Below are positions 32,993-44,276 of a stretch of DNA of 64,000 nt, piece after piece (position 1 is the first letter of the stretch; each line of letters starts with the position of its first letter). The notes beneath the pieces were generated by a model. The model saw only the letters and a list, made by a program, of their open reading frames with translations. It did not search any database and was not told the origin of the DNA. The position numbers and the translations under genes are program-made. This stretch comes from Cladochytrium replicatum (taxonomy: Eukaryota; Chytridiomycota; Chytridiomycetes; Cladochytriales; Cladochytriaceae), in the NCBI GenBank assembly GCA_025526935.1, contig JAHLKD010000020.1:62001-126000 (forward strand). The letters run 5' to 3'.

Positions 32993-34060
32993 ATGGAGAG
33001 CGAACAGCTGCTGGATTGTGCTCTAGATCTGATGCGACGTCTTCCGCCGCGTAAAGTCGAGGAGAACCTGAACGCTTTAATGGGTCTGGTTCCCCACCTG
33101 ACGGAAGATTTGCTGTCTGCAATCGACCAGCCATTGAAACTAGCGGTGTGTGAACAGACCGGTCGAGAATTCCTTCTTTGCGATTATAATCGATATGCGG
33201 AAAATGATGGAACATATGCGGATTCCTGGCGGTGAGTAGTGTGAAATTCAGAGCTGGGGATATGCGGAAATGATGGAACATATGCGGAATCCTGGCAGTG
33301 GCGGGTGAGTAGTGTACATTCAGAGCAGGTCAAGCTTGAAAACTTGAAATTTCAACCTTGACTCAGTCCTTGGGGCATGGCGTGACTTGGACAATTTATT
33401 GTTTCGAAGTATCGCATGAGAGCTGATTAGTTTTCAAGGTCCCCATGGTCGAATGAGTACCAACCACCCGTGCAGGACGGCGCTTCACCATCACCAAGGC
33501 TTCGAAAGCTCGAAGCTAGTGCAAACGACGCCTTCGATACGTACCGTGAACTTTACTATGAGGGTGGTGTCTCTTCAGTCTACATGTGGGACCTGGACGA
33601 TGGATTTGCTTGTGTGATCTTGATTAAGAAGACGAGCCCAGACGGTGTCGGCATGTGGGATTCTATTCACGTGGTGGAAGTGAAGGACAAAGGGCGAGTC
33701 GCTAAGTACAAGCTGACGAGCACAATTATGCTGTACGTCGAGAAGTCTGGAAAATCCGTTGCCGGAAGCTTGACTCGGCAGGTGAGACACAGAATATGAG
33801 CATGCTAAAATGAGTGCTCACAGACTTTGTAGCAAGAGCAGGACATGCCTTTGGATGACTACGGCATGCACGTAGCCAACATCGGTCGAATGGTGGAAGA
33901 CATGGAGATCAAGATGCGCAACTTGATCCAGGAAATCTACTTTGGCAAAACCCGGGACATTGCCAATGATCTGCGAAGTGTGGAGGATGTGACAAAGGGG
34001 AAGGGACCTCTGGACGAGCTGCGGAGCGAGCTTGCGTCTGTGGTGGGTAGAAAGCGATGA
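32993..34060 (+). CDS. CAP2: F-actin-capping protein subunit beta
   Basis: Three exons (32993..33231, 33439..33781, 33833..34060) give 269 residues, the normal length. It pairs with the alpha subunit to cap barbed ends of actin filaments. Family landmarks are [58 protein letters not shown] (formed across the first splice), [30 protein letters not shown] and SGSLTRQ-like AGSLTRQ, with the C-terminal actin-binding helix starting [13 protein letters not shown]. The first intron carries a duplicate of the exon-1 end with its splice donor. Confidence 0.95.
33192..33328 (+). repeat. Imperfect tandem duplication spanning the exon 1 donor of the capping-protein gene
   Basis: Bases 33192-33258 and 33259-33328 are near-identical copies, each with GATATGCGGAAAATGATGG-type start, AACATATGCGGA, TCCTGGC and then the donor GTGAGTAGTG. 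The first copy is the end of exon 1 plus intron start; the second lies wholly within the intron and carries a second usable donor at 33305. Using it would add 73 bases and shift the frame. Confidence 0.85.
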
Positions 34061-34353
34061 TTGAAGGAGGGTTTTGAAAATTTGGTACATAGCCCATTTA
34101 TATGAAGTTTGAGTTCGAGCGACTGACAGATATTAGGGTGGTGTTGATAGCAAGACATATTGTAGCAAGCGACCTTGGTGCACAGTATTGACATTTTCAA
34201 AATTGACTTTTGCACCCAAGACACGCTCCTTCCCCCCATACATACCCTACCCAACCACCACCCACAAATATTAATAGCCACCCCGTCATCCGTCCAACCT
34301 TGACTTTTCAGCCCATCCCGTCAGTCACTTGAAGTAATTCGTGCCCGTTAACA

Positions 34354-35290
34354 ATGGCGTCCTGGTCTTATTCTGGCTCCGCTTCGCAGCAAATCCATCA
34401 CACGTCCGTGGGTCACCCCGGTTACTTCATGCCAGCCCACCAGTCCTCCCACCAATCCATCCCAATGTCGGCACCCGTACACGCACCTACTCCAATGCAT
34501 GGGAAACCTGGTGTTCCGAACCCGTTCGACATGATGAACCTGCGCTCTGCCATGCCGATCCCAACCTATTCCTACCACATTGGCAACCAAACTGTGCCCG
34601 GAATGGCCCAATGGGGCATGCATGCAACCCCGGCCGCATGGCCAGCTGTAATTCCGCTCGTTTCGCTCCACAGCTCCGCCTCCGCCCCTCCCAATGTTCC
34701 GATCCACACCCAGCTCCCCAACACCGCCTTCGCCACCCGCACTCCCATGCCTGCTCCGACGATGTTCAACCAACCTAGCTGGTCAGCGCCCTGGCCTGCC
34801 AATATGCGCCAACCTTTCTTTGCTCCGGCCAGCTCCGATGTCGATATGCCGATGCCGCCTCGCTCGCCATCCCCTGATCTGACGGATGCTTCTTCTGTGA
34901 CCTCGTCTGGTTCCAATTCTTCACCCACCATCCGGTCCCTGGAACCAGAGGTGAGGCATTCGTGCACCGCAACTTTCAGGTCATTAAGTTAACTTTATGT
35001 GATAGGAGCCACGCCCTAAAATGGTCCAACCTTCCTCCCCGGCGACCACTCCATTCACTTGGTCTCTTTCTCTGTCCCCTCTCCAGCCCGCACCGGTTGC
35101 GAAGGCCGCTGTTGCTCCTGCGCCTGCCGCGGTGCGGAAGGTCACTTTCCGCAACTACGTCGATGTTGCATGCACCTACCACCCCGATGACTACGATCGC
35201 ACGTCTATCGAAGTCGAGCCGCTGACAATGCAAGATATTGCTCAGATTCAGAGCGATCGCCAGTTGGCGGCGATGGCATTGCAAGGATGA
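34354..35290 (+). CDS. Proline-rich protein with a KVTF (RVxF-type) motif, unknown function
   Basis: Two exons (34354..34950 and 35006..35290) give 293 residues. The first 200 are rich in Pro, Ser, His, Met and Ala and likely disordered. Near the C-terminus a conserved-looking block reads RKVTFRNYVDVACTYHPDDY followed by DRTSIEVEPLT. KVTF fits the RVxF docking motif for protein phosphatase 1, and a VxF...TYxxxDYDRxS block recurs in other fungal proteins of unknown role, so this may be a PP1 regulator. That function is inference from a short motif. No membrane segment or signal peptide is present. Confidence 0.65.
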
Positions 35291-37258
35291 GCAAATCATC
35301 ACGTTCAAAATCGCTTCCATTTCAAATCTGTTGCTGCGAAACGGCCGCTCTCCATGAATATCGAGTTCGTTTAGTAGATCTTTGCACGACTTGACAACAA
35401 ACCCGTGTTACGTCCTTCCGTATCCGGGACTTTCCACAACCACAACATTCTACCCACCGATTTTGCACCAACTTATTTCGATACTACGTTTATTACCATT
35501 TTGCTGAGCTGCATTTTTTATTTAGAGACTCTTTTGCCTGCGGGCTTCGTCTGTTTTAGAATGTCCCGTTTTCCAACTATCATCACATTTTTAGCGGCTT
35601 ACACCCGCGTATCCTTGCTATTCATCACACATTCTTTTCGCATTTGAGACTTTAGTTTTATTCCCTTTACTTATTGTTTAGTTTGTTTTATTTCCTCCAC
35701 TCCATTGGCTCTTTATGTCCGGCTTTGGCCTTTCGTACGCTTCTGGGCAACCCACTTCTTTTTATCTACTTTTTTATATGTAGTCTTTGCGACAGTCAGT
35801 TTGCCAGCCAGCTTCAAAATGTTTTGGTGTCTGGTTTCTTTTTTTATGTTTCGAGACTTTTAATGCTGCTTTCTTTTTGTGAAATCCCCCTTTTTATGTT
35901 CCGTTTCGCTCTTTGTGATGTTCTTTTTTTGTTTCGCTGTTGCGCTTTGGCCGCACTATTTTTCATTTCTTCCACCTTAGTTCTGCACTAATAGCCCCCA
36001 AAAAAAAGTTTCGCTGGTCGGACCACACGATTGTTGTTTCGCCGTGCCGTGCTTTTTCACAGTCCTTCTCGACTTCTATCTGCTTTCACTTTGATGAAAG
36101 TCCACAATATTCTTGTGAACCTTCAAAGGTTCTCACACGAAAGCCTTTTGTCCCACAACACAACACTTTTGGAATCAACGATATCAGCATTTCTCCCCCT
36201 GTAACAGTATCATATACTTCCGTTTATCAATCTTGTATACACATCCCTTGTGTTCAAATTGCCAATGATATGAGATAATGTTGTTTTTCGAGTTCTTATA
36301 GCAAAGTGATTTTAGTTTAGTGACGACCACCGACAGACGAAGCACACATCCCGTCAGAGCGGAGTGATTTCTGGTTCTACTGTTCACACTCATCTAGGTT
36401 TGGTGACATATTCTGTAACTGCTTCTTCAAGCTCTGTATGATATTTCCAAATTCAATCTGCGCAATTGTGCACACATATCATCATCTTCGTGTTTGAGAT
36501 TTATCCCAAATGTTAGAAATTATCCCACTGTTTTGTCGTTTCAGCTGATCTTGGTCGGAATTGAATTCTTATCAAGAAGTACTCACAATAAAACGGCTAC
36601 AGCAACTGTACCCAACGTGCTACTCTTTGAGAAGTTGAATTATGTTGACACTTCTAAGTGGGTTGGTCTTCATCTGTATTGGTTACCCTGACCCTTTGGA
36701 TGCTAAGCAAATAGCACCTTAGAACGCCTTTTGGTAAGGACGTGTTGAGACAAGCATGAAGTTGCTTCTGCTGATGATCGAAGTGACACTTCCCACACAT
36801 CAGACTGTCCTTTATGCCGTTGTTGGAACTTGCTTTTTACATGAACAACTGATCAATAGAGAAATGAAACGCGGGGGTCCACAACACATCCAATGTCGCA
36901 AGACAACCCCAGTAAGAAACAGGCACTATCTTAGTCATTGGTGTGTTTCGTGGTGCCAATGTGAGCTTCTGTTGGATCCTTAACTGTTTGCATGCCACAT
37001 TACGACGTCGCGCAAGATGACCACGATTTGTTTGGTGGGATGCTGTTCAAATAATGGCTCACCTGAGTTCACACTGAGTCGTCTATAAGGTCAATCTAGC
37101 GAACAAGTCAAACAAAATTTACATGAACAGTGAGCACAAAGGAACGCATCAAAGAAGTTTCACGCAACACGAAACAGTCCGGCCCCAGCTTCATGCAACA
37201 GGAAATACGAAACGAAATTGTGGCAGGCAGCTTGCCGGTCAAATCTTCGAATTCAAAG
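35291..37258. other. Long gene-poor, T-rich region
   Basis: Almost 2 kb without a supported gene. From about 35480 to 35990 the plus strand is very T-rich (runs of CTTTTT and TTTTTAT), producing apparent open frames rich in Phe and Leu with no family resemblance. The rest is AT-rich and unremarkable. It holds the 3' flanks of two convergent genes. No tandem repeat of clear period, tRNA or transposon signature was seen. Confidence 0.5.
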
Positions 37259-39213
37259 TTATTCACTTGCAATTTTTTGCCACTCGCAACACGACATTGG
37301 AAAGACGCCTCGGACTGGCCCAGTCTCCGTAACTCGGGACAGGTTAGCACCAAAAGCAAATCCGTCATCAAACTCTGCTGCTACGGCAATAACATCGCCG
37401 GGTCGAAGCACCATCTCGTCGGCATGCATTGGCGAGTACGTACGAACTGCTACCGCTTCGGCCCAAAACTCAAAAATACGCACGGGTCTTGTCCCTGCCT
37501 CGGTGCCCGACGCAGGTACGACAGGTTGCGCTGACCCTCCGTCTGCTCGCTCGGCGAGCCATACCGAATCCGTCGAGTGCTGATGTTGTTGCTGCAGCAA
37601 CCAGGTCTGCACAATACTCGAGGATCGTCGATGTGGTAGGTGAGCACCAGACGTAGCGGCGGGAAGTTCCTCTGTTTCAGGTGCCTCCCGTTCCGGCGAA
37701 CCACAAATCACGAGGGGAAACACACCAACGTCTCCCGTGGTAAGATTTTGTCCTCGTCCCCATCCGGTTTGCCACGAATGGTGCAGCTGTATCAAGTCGT
37801 CGACATTCACGATGAGCTCGTCGTCGTTCGATGGTATGTACTCAAGAACAGCGCGTAGAACAGGTGCGGCGCGTGGAGGATCAGAGGATAAGTGTTCGCT
37901 GCTTTCGCCTCCGGTGGTGCTACTGTAGACAATGGGCCGGGGACCATGGATGACATTGGAGCGGTAGTTGCGATACTGGAGGAATAAACGTGCGGCTACG
38001 TCGATCGCAGGTGGTGGATTTTCGTTGGGTCCGCGCAAAGGTCTTGGACTATCCGTATCTCCAGGTGAAGTGCCAGGATTCGTAACTATAGAAACCTCTT
38101 GAAGAGGCATTCCATCTCCGGTCTTTGGTCGTTGATTTCTCCTTAGATTCGCAGGTTGTCTTCGATTCGCTGAATAAACAGTCATTCTAATTGGTATCGT
38201 CCTTGGAGGCTCGCAAAAATCCTACCTTCCAATCGAAGAACATTGCGGAACATTGACAAAAATGCAAAAGCAAAGACGAGGTGGATCCCAAGCATCGAGT
38301 TCTGCGCGAAGGTGATGGCGATAAAGTATCGCCGTGGGACTGGCGTAAGGAGGAAGGACAAGGCAATCGCGTCCACAAGCATCAGGCCAAAGAAAAGCAT
38401 CATCAATGTGCGATTCGTTCTGACCAGCTTTGGGAACACACGACGAAGTGTCCCCATGCAACCACCTCGGTCACCCGGATGATCAGATGAATCTAAAAAC
38501 ACCACCCGCTTGTTCGCAACGGTCGCCCACACCATGGAAAATCCGACCACGATCTCAAGCACGCCAGCAACGCACCCTGAAAGTTAAGTTTTATGATGAT
38601 TCATCGTGCCAATTCCGAATGCAGACATACAGAACAAGGAATTCATAAATTGTAGGAAGGGATACCGGTACTCGAACACAAATGCACAGGATGTGAAGAG
38701 CCCGACTGCAGCCGAGAGTCCAACGAACGCCGTCAGTGCCGGCATGGTCCACTTAGGTAGCCCGAATCCTTTTGCAAACGGGGAGAAACGATCCAGGGTT
38801 GTCAGGACGAACGTGAGCCCGCATCCCAGGAATAAGGCTGTTCTAATGCAGCCAGTCACCTTGGTCTCCAGTAGGACATCGGAAGGGTGAACAATAAAGT
38901 CATGAGCTTCTTCCGTGACTCGCTGGTAGTACCGAAACGTCATATCCAACGGCCAATGACATAGAAAGAGGCTTGATTCCAAAAAGTCAATGGATGGTGC
39001 CAAAATTGCAATGGTGGATCGCTCGGAGTACCTCAATGCGACGGTTATGAGTAAATGAAATCGCGATCCTACTGGACTTGCGCCTGATCCCATATTTGAC
39101 ACATGCAGCAGGAGATTGATAACGACGAGAAAACACACCAGAAAGCTGAAGAGCACGCCTGCGACGTCAAACGCTCCCAGCGATATTTCTCCGAGTCTGA
39201 CCGACCAATCCAT
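37259..39213 (-). CDS. Polytopic membrane protein with two C-terminal SH3 domains
   Basis: Three exons (38631..39213, 38226..38576, 37259..38169) give 614 residues. The N-terminal half holds six to seven hydrophobic helices, among them FDVAGVLFSFLVCFLVVINL, LFLGCGLTFVLTTL, LTAFVGLSAAVGLFTSC, VLEIVVGFSMVWATVA and LMMLFFGLMLVDAIALSFLL. The C-terminal half, after a basic Pro-rich linker, has SH3-1 (AVLEYIPSNDDELIVNVDDL ... GWGRG ... GVFP, about 365-415) and SH3-2 (AVRTYSPMHADEMVLRPGDV ... DDGFAFGANLS ... GVFPMSC, at the extreme end). Sho1, the fungal osmosensor, has a similar membrane-then-SH3 plan with four helices and one SH3. The fusion depends on a 56-nt intron (38170..38225; GTAGGA..CAG); if retained, the membrane part ends at a stop. 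Family unrecognised. Confidence 0.7.
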
Positions 39214-39446
39214 CCCCCAACAAAACTGCAAATTGGCTGGCTTGCCTGGTGGCAGTCCACCACATCCAGCCTTGCGATAATAATAATCGATGAAAATTTA
39301 TTTGCACTACAAATGCCTTCATGGGCACCAATCAAAGTATTTGAAAGAATCTGGTACAATACCATAAGTGCCGAGCTCGCAAGTGCATTGAACGGATTTA
39401 TTAAGGCAGGAAATGGTAGTTCATCCAAAAACAAAAATCGGTGCAT

Positions 39447-42422
39447 TCACAGCATAGCTTTCTCGGACGACTTGTCGGATGTTGTCGCAGCACTGACAGT
39501 TGCGCCAGTGTACGCAATAACAGCGCTGTTTGCACTAGCTTGCGTTTGGGTCGGTGCGATCCCTAGTCGCTCCTCGAGCGCTGCAATATCAAGCGTAGTT
39601 TTGATCAGAGAATCAGGGTTCAACGAGATCGAGTTGATCCCTTGCTCAACCAAGAACCGTGCAAAGTCGGGGAAATCGGATGGCGCTTGTCCACAGATAC
39701 CAATCTTCACGCCGTTGCGGCGTGCCGTCGCGATCACCATGCGCACCATCTCCTTAACTGCATTGTTTCGCTCATCGAAGAGGTGCGCGATGAGCCCGGA
39801 GTCGCGGTCGAGACCGAGCGTGAGCTGAGTCAGATCGTTCGAGCCGATCGAGAAACCGTCGAAGACCTTTGCAAATTCGTCGGCCAAGATGACGTTCGAC
39901 GGGACCTCGCACATGACATAGACTTGGAGACCGTCCTGGCCGCGCTGGAGGCCGTTCGCTGCCATTTCGGCCAAAACTTTGCGACCCTCGTCCGGGGTTC
40001 GGCAGAATGGAATCATGACGATTACTGGGGAGGTGATGTCAGCAAAAGAGTTGGCGCCCCGAACGGAAATCTGAACTCACCATTCTTCAATCCCATCTCC
40101 ATGCGGACCTTGACAAAAGCCTGGCACTCCAGAGCGAATGCCGCTCGGAACTTGGGGTCATAGTAACGAGAAGCACCACGCCAACCGATCATGGGGTTTT
40201 CTTCCAATGGTTCGAATTCCCTTCCACCAAGCTACAATAGCAATATGGTTAGTATTTCACAGGCGAGTCGTTCACAATATGTTTTCACTTACCAAGTTGG
40301 CGTACTCATTACTCTTGAAATCACTCATGCGAACAATAACCGGGCGTGGGTGCATTGCAGCCGCGATCGTTGCAATACCGCTAGCCAATCGGTCGACGAA
40401 GAACTGGGCTTTCGCGTTGTCTGCATACAATGGTGTCATCTTCGCGATCTGGCTAACAGCAGAAGGATCCCGGAGGTTAGGGAAGTTCATCAATGCAAGA
40501 GGGTGGATCTTGACGTGGTTAGCGATGATGAACTCGAGACGCGCGAGACCAACGCCTTGAGCCGGGATCTTGGAGAGGGCAAAAGCCTCTGATGGGTTTC
40601 CGATGTTCATGAGGAGCTGTGTGCGAGTTTGCGGGATGTTGTCGATTCTTACTTCTTCGCGACGGAATGGAACGAGTCCGCCGTAAATGAACCCAGTCTC
40701 GCCTTGCGAACAGACGATACTGACATCGACGCCTGTTTGGATTGCTTCCGTGGCGTTACCGCATCCTACGACAGCTTAACAAAGACCAAACTTTCAGGCA
40801 TTATTTCCGAAGCATGTCTACAATACATACCAGGAATACCGAGTTCACGCGCAATAATTGCGGCGTGACAAGTACGTCCACCAACTGAAGTGACAATAGC
40901 TCCAGCCTTCTTCATGATTGGCTCCCAGTCTATTTGACAAGAATGTCAGTCACCTCATAGCATGCACCTTGCTTTACGCACCAGGGTCAGTCCTCTGCGT
41001 TACAAGGACCTCTCCGTCCTTGAATGATGCCATCTGAGATGGATCCGAAATGACCCGTGCACGACCTTGGCCAATGCCAGAACCAACTGCAACACCAGAT
41101 GTAAGAATTGGGTGCGGGCCACCTTTTGGAAGCTCGAGGTGATATGTAACGAGCACGTCTCCTTCATGCTTGTGTGCCATTTGACTCTGAACAGTCTCGG
41201 GACGTGCCTGGACGATGAAGAGCTGGCCGGAGAGACCGTCCACAGCCCATTCCATGTCCATTGGCGTCCAATGGCCGTGAAGACCAGAGTAGTGGTCCTC
41301 GATGATGCACGCCCATCTCGCAAGGATGAGGATCTGTTCGTCGGTAAGAGCAAAGCGATTTCTGTCCTGGATGGGAACACTAATGTTGCCATGTAAAGAA
41401 TTGGATTCGAATCTCTCTGGAATTACTCACGGGATGTTTGATGTGCCCCTGCTGCCCTTCGATTGGTCGTAAATCATCTTTTGCTCCTTAGAACCGAGCT
41501 TCCTTTCCACGATGGGTTTGTAACCTTGCAAAAGCGTGGGCTTGAATACGACGTACTCGTCTGGATTGACGCTGCCCTGGACAATGTTTTCACCAAGACC
41601 GTAACTTGCATTGATGACCACGGTGTCCTTGAAACCCGTCTCGGTATCGATTGAGAACATAACACCACTTGCAGCGAGATCCGAGCGGACCATGAGCTGA
41701 ATTCCGACTGAAAGTTGCACTAGGAAGTGGTCAAAGTTTTTGACCTGACGATACGAGATCGCACGATCGGTAAACAGAGATGCGAAACACCGATGTACGG
41801 CCTCGACGATGGCGTGTTCACCACGGATGTTGAGATACGTGTCTTGTTGACCTGCGAACGACGCGTCCGGAAGATCCTCTGCGGTTGCGGAGGAGCGTAC
41901 GGCGCAATCAAGCTCGGCACCACCCCGGTGTGGGCCTCCGAAGCGGTTGCACATTTCTCGGTAGGAGCAAACGATGGCTTCACCGAGATCCTTGGGGAAT
42001 GGAGTCTCGAGGATAATTTGACGGGCAAGGTTTCCGGCGTGGGCGAGTGCATTGACATCGGATACATCAAGGGATCCGAGAATTTCTCTGAGTCGAGCTT
42101 CGATGCCGGCTTGCTGGACAAAGTATTGGTATGCATAGGATGTTGTTGCAAAGCCGCCAGGGACGGAAATGCCTTTGTGGGTGAGCTGTATAGGATCACG
42201 GGGGGTTAGCGCATGAGCAGGAGAATTTGGGAATACATACAGTTCGGATCATTTCACCAAGTGATGCGTTTTTGCCTGGGGAGGATCCGTTGGGATCAGA
42301 TATTCAAATGGAATACTTGTCAAAAATCACGTACCACCGACGATTGCAATGTCCTTCAATCCGACCTCCTCGAACCACAGAACCAGCGGTTGAGAGTGAC
42401 CATTTGCGATAGTTCCAGCCAT
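39447..42422 (-). CDS. ppsA: Phosphoenolpyruvate synthase (pyruvate, water dikinase), bacterial type
   Basis: A multi-exon minus-strand gene from ATG 42422 to a stop at 39447 encodes about 800 residues, the usual length of PpsA. It makes PEP from pyruvate, ATP and water. In order: [13 protein letters not shown] and [12 protein letters not shown] (nucleotide-binding start), [20 protein letters not shown] (ATP-grasp motif), [20 protein letters not shown], the swivelling domain with [20 protein letters not shown] (phospho-acceptor His), then the PEP-binding domain with [20 protein letters not shown] and [19 protein letters not shown] (catalytic Cys). All catalytic motifs look intact. Most fungi use PEP carboxykinase alone, so the gene may be an old acquisition from bacteria; introns show it is native to this genome. 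Confidence 0.93.
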
Positions 42423-43555
42423 TGTTAGAGTGTTGGGTTCGTTTGGGTGAATGTTAACTTGCGGGTGATCTGCTTTTGGGTATTCGTCGAAGGTGTGTCT
42501 TAGCACAAACGACTGAGCTTGGGTACTGGGTATGAGCTTGGGTACTGGGTATGAGTTATAAACTTTGGACTTGGTTCAAGGGGTATGACGACTACGAGAT
42601 CACACGAGCAAAAGTTCGCACGCGTGTTCCCTGTGATGACTATGAAACCGAAGTGTAAGGTTGTTCGTGTGGTGGAGGCGAGGCGGTCGGCGCGGCAGGA
42701 ATGCGAATCAGACTTTCAGAAAAGGGGATGATATTTAAACAAAGCTGATCCCTCGATTCATTTCTTTAGATTGATTCGTCACATGGAGCACAATGGAACC
42801 CCAATAATCCAGAAAAAGTACAGATACTTCACCATTGTAATATCAGGGGGTCTTTCTAAAATTGGAAAATATGCACCGGAGGCAGATCATTTGGGCGAGA
42901 GCTTTCAAGGAAATCAGCACATTTTTCGATTAAACTCTCACAGCGCTGTCACATGTAACTTCCTGTGACAGCCTGAGCAGTTTCGAGGAAGATTGCCGCA
43001 ACCCCTACAATTCTCACGGGTATGACCGGCGGATTCCGGAATCATCACATTCCACGTGCAAACAAGACGTCATTTTTTTGTCGTTCCTTTTTTTTTAATT
43101 TCCTTTTAGTATAATTTCCTTTTAGCATTGCTGATTGCTGGCATTGAACTGAAAACTGGAGCTGATAGTGGTAAGGTAACGTCGTTTGGGGAAAGAATTG
43201 GAAAGAGATAACAATCAAAAAAAGTTTGATTACACATTGTTGCAACAAAATGATGAACATATTGCAGTGTTGGAGGAGATCCACTTTCTCCAGGTAAACT
43301 TCAAAAGAATAGATCTTACGTCGCAAATCATTATCTTAAAATGATCGCGCCGCCGGATAAGACGATCCTTCTGCACAGACTGCTGGCTAAATCGGGCTGC
43401 CACCCGAGAAATTTTCGTTCCTTTTTAGATCATAATCTCATGAAAAGTGAAAAGCTTCACATCACGGATGGGAATAAAAACCAACCCCATCGTCCCTTCA
43501 ATTTCTCTCACAGGCTAAAAACTTCTCATCCTCACTACCATCACTCAAGTCAGCC
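42423..43555. other. Intergenic region with a short tandem repeat
   Basis: More than 1.1 kb without a supported gene. It contains the promoter side of the PEP synthase gene, a 19-base unit (GAGCTTGGGTACTGGGTAT) repeated twice at 42515-42552, and an AT-rich stretch around 43070-43330 with T runs. The open frames are short and unconvincing. Confidence 0.5.
42515..42552 (+). repeat. 19-bp tandem repeat, two copies
   Basis: GAGCTTGGGTACTGGGTAT occurs twice head-to-tail, followed by a partial third copy, about 95 bp upstream of the PEP synthase start codon. Confidence 0.8.
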
Positions 43556-43855
43556 ATGATCAAGGGATTCCCTGCACCAGTTTCGGTCTACCCCATCTTC
43601 GCCGTGATGGGAGCCGCTGTTGCCCTCGCGGGCGGCTTCGTTCTTCGCATTGCCGGCCACCCTGACGTCGTCTGGAACCGTCGTGGTAACCCCACACCAT
43701 GGAACACCGTCCAGCAGGACCAGACCACCAAGGTAACTCCAGATTGTAAATGTCGAGTTGTACATCCAGCTAATAACTGAGAATTTCTTCCTACGCTGCA
43801 GTTCATGGACCCTCTCAACCAGTTCAAGTCGAGCTGGCGCCGCAACGGTATCTAA
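43556..43855 (+). CDS. NDUFA4/B12D-type small mitochondrial inner-membrane protein
   Basis: Two exons (43556..43732 and 43802..43855) give 76 residues. It has one membrane helix near the N-terminus (VYPIFAVMGAAVALAGGFVL) followed by the family motif HPDVVWNRRGNPTPWN and a C-terminal KFMDP segment, which fits the B12D/NADH-ubiquinone reductase MLRQ-subunit family (NDUFA4, now placed with cytochrome c oxidase in animals). Length, topology and motif agree. It would sit in the inner mitochondrial membrane; the exact complex in this organism is unknown. Confidence 0.85.
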
Positions 43856-44276
43856 GTGCGCTGTTGGGATGAACGATGAAGGTTTCCATGGGTTGAGGAG
43901 CGCAAACCACAATGAGGAGGGCACACCACAACAATACCAAGTTGGAAATACAATGGTTCTCGATGTATTATGGACAGTTCTGGCGCTTTCTATTCTTGCA
44001 ACTGCTTTCTTCTCTCGCAACACGTTAAATTGAACCCCATATTTTTTATTACGTTATCGTATCCAATGGTTTCAAACGTATACAAAACGCTTTGAACGTT
44101 CATAAGATGGCCTGTGCCATTCGTCCCCAAATAGATCCATAATTCCACCATCCCATCGTGTGGTTACACTGCCACCGGCCACACAAACATCTGCAGCCAC
44201 CAGAATATCAACTAAGTTCCTTTTCTGCCCAACAAAACCATTCCTCTTCTCGTCATAGTCCACCTAATTCGTCCCA
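43856..44276. other. Intergenic region
   Basis: About 420 bases between the NDUFA4-like and synaptobrevin genes, both on the plus strand. It carries the 3' UTR of the first and the promoter of the second; I see no additional gene. Confidence 0.45.

Noticed and set aside
35480-35990. Phe/Leu-rich open frames that look like membrane proteins
   Set aside because: They are products of T-rich DNA with no charged boundaries, no splice structure and no family match.
39103-39828. A 241-codon plus-strand open frame across the PEP synthase end
   Set aside because: Antisense to two minus-strand genes with clear motifs; no domain of its own.
37259-42422. PEP synthase and the downstream SH3 membrane protein as an operon-like unit
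   Set aside because: They are same-strand neighbours 233 bp apart, but fungal genes are monocistronic and no functional link is visible.
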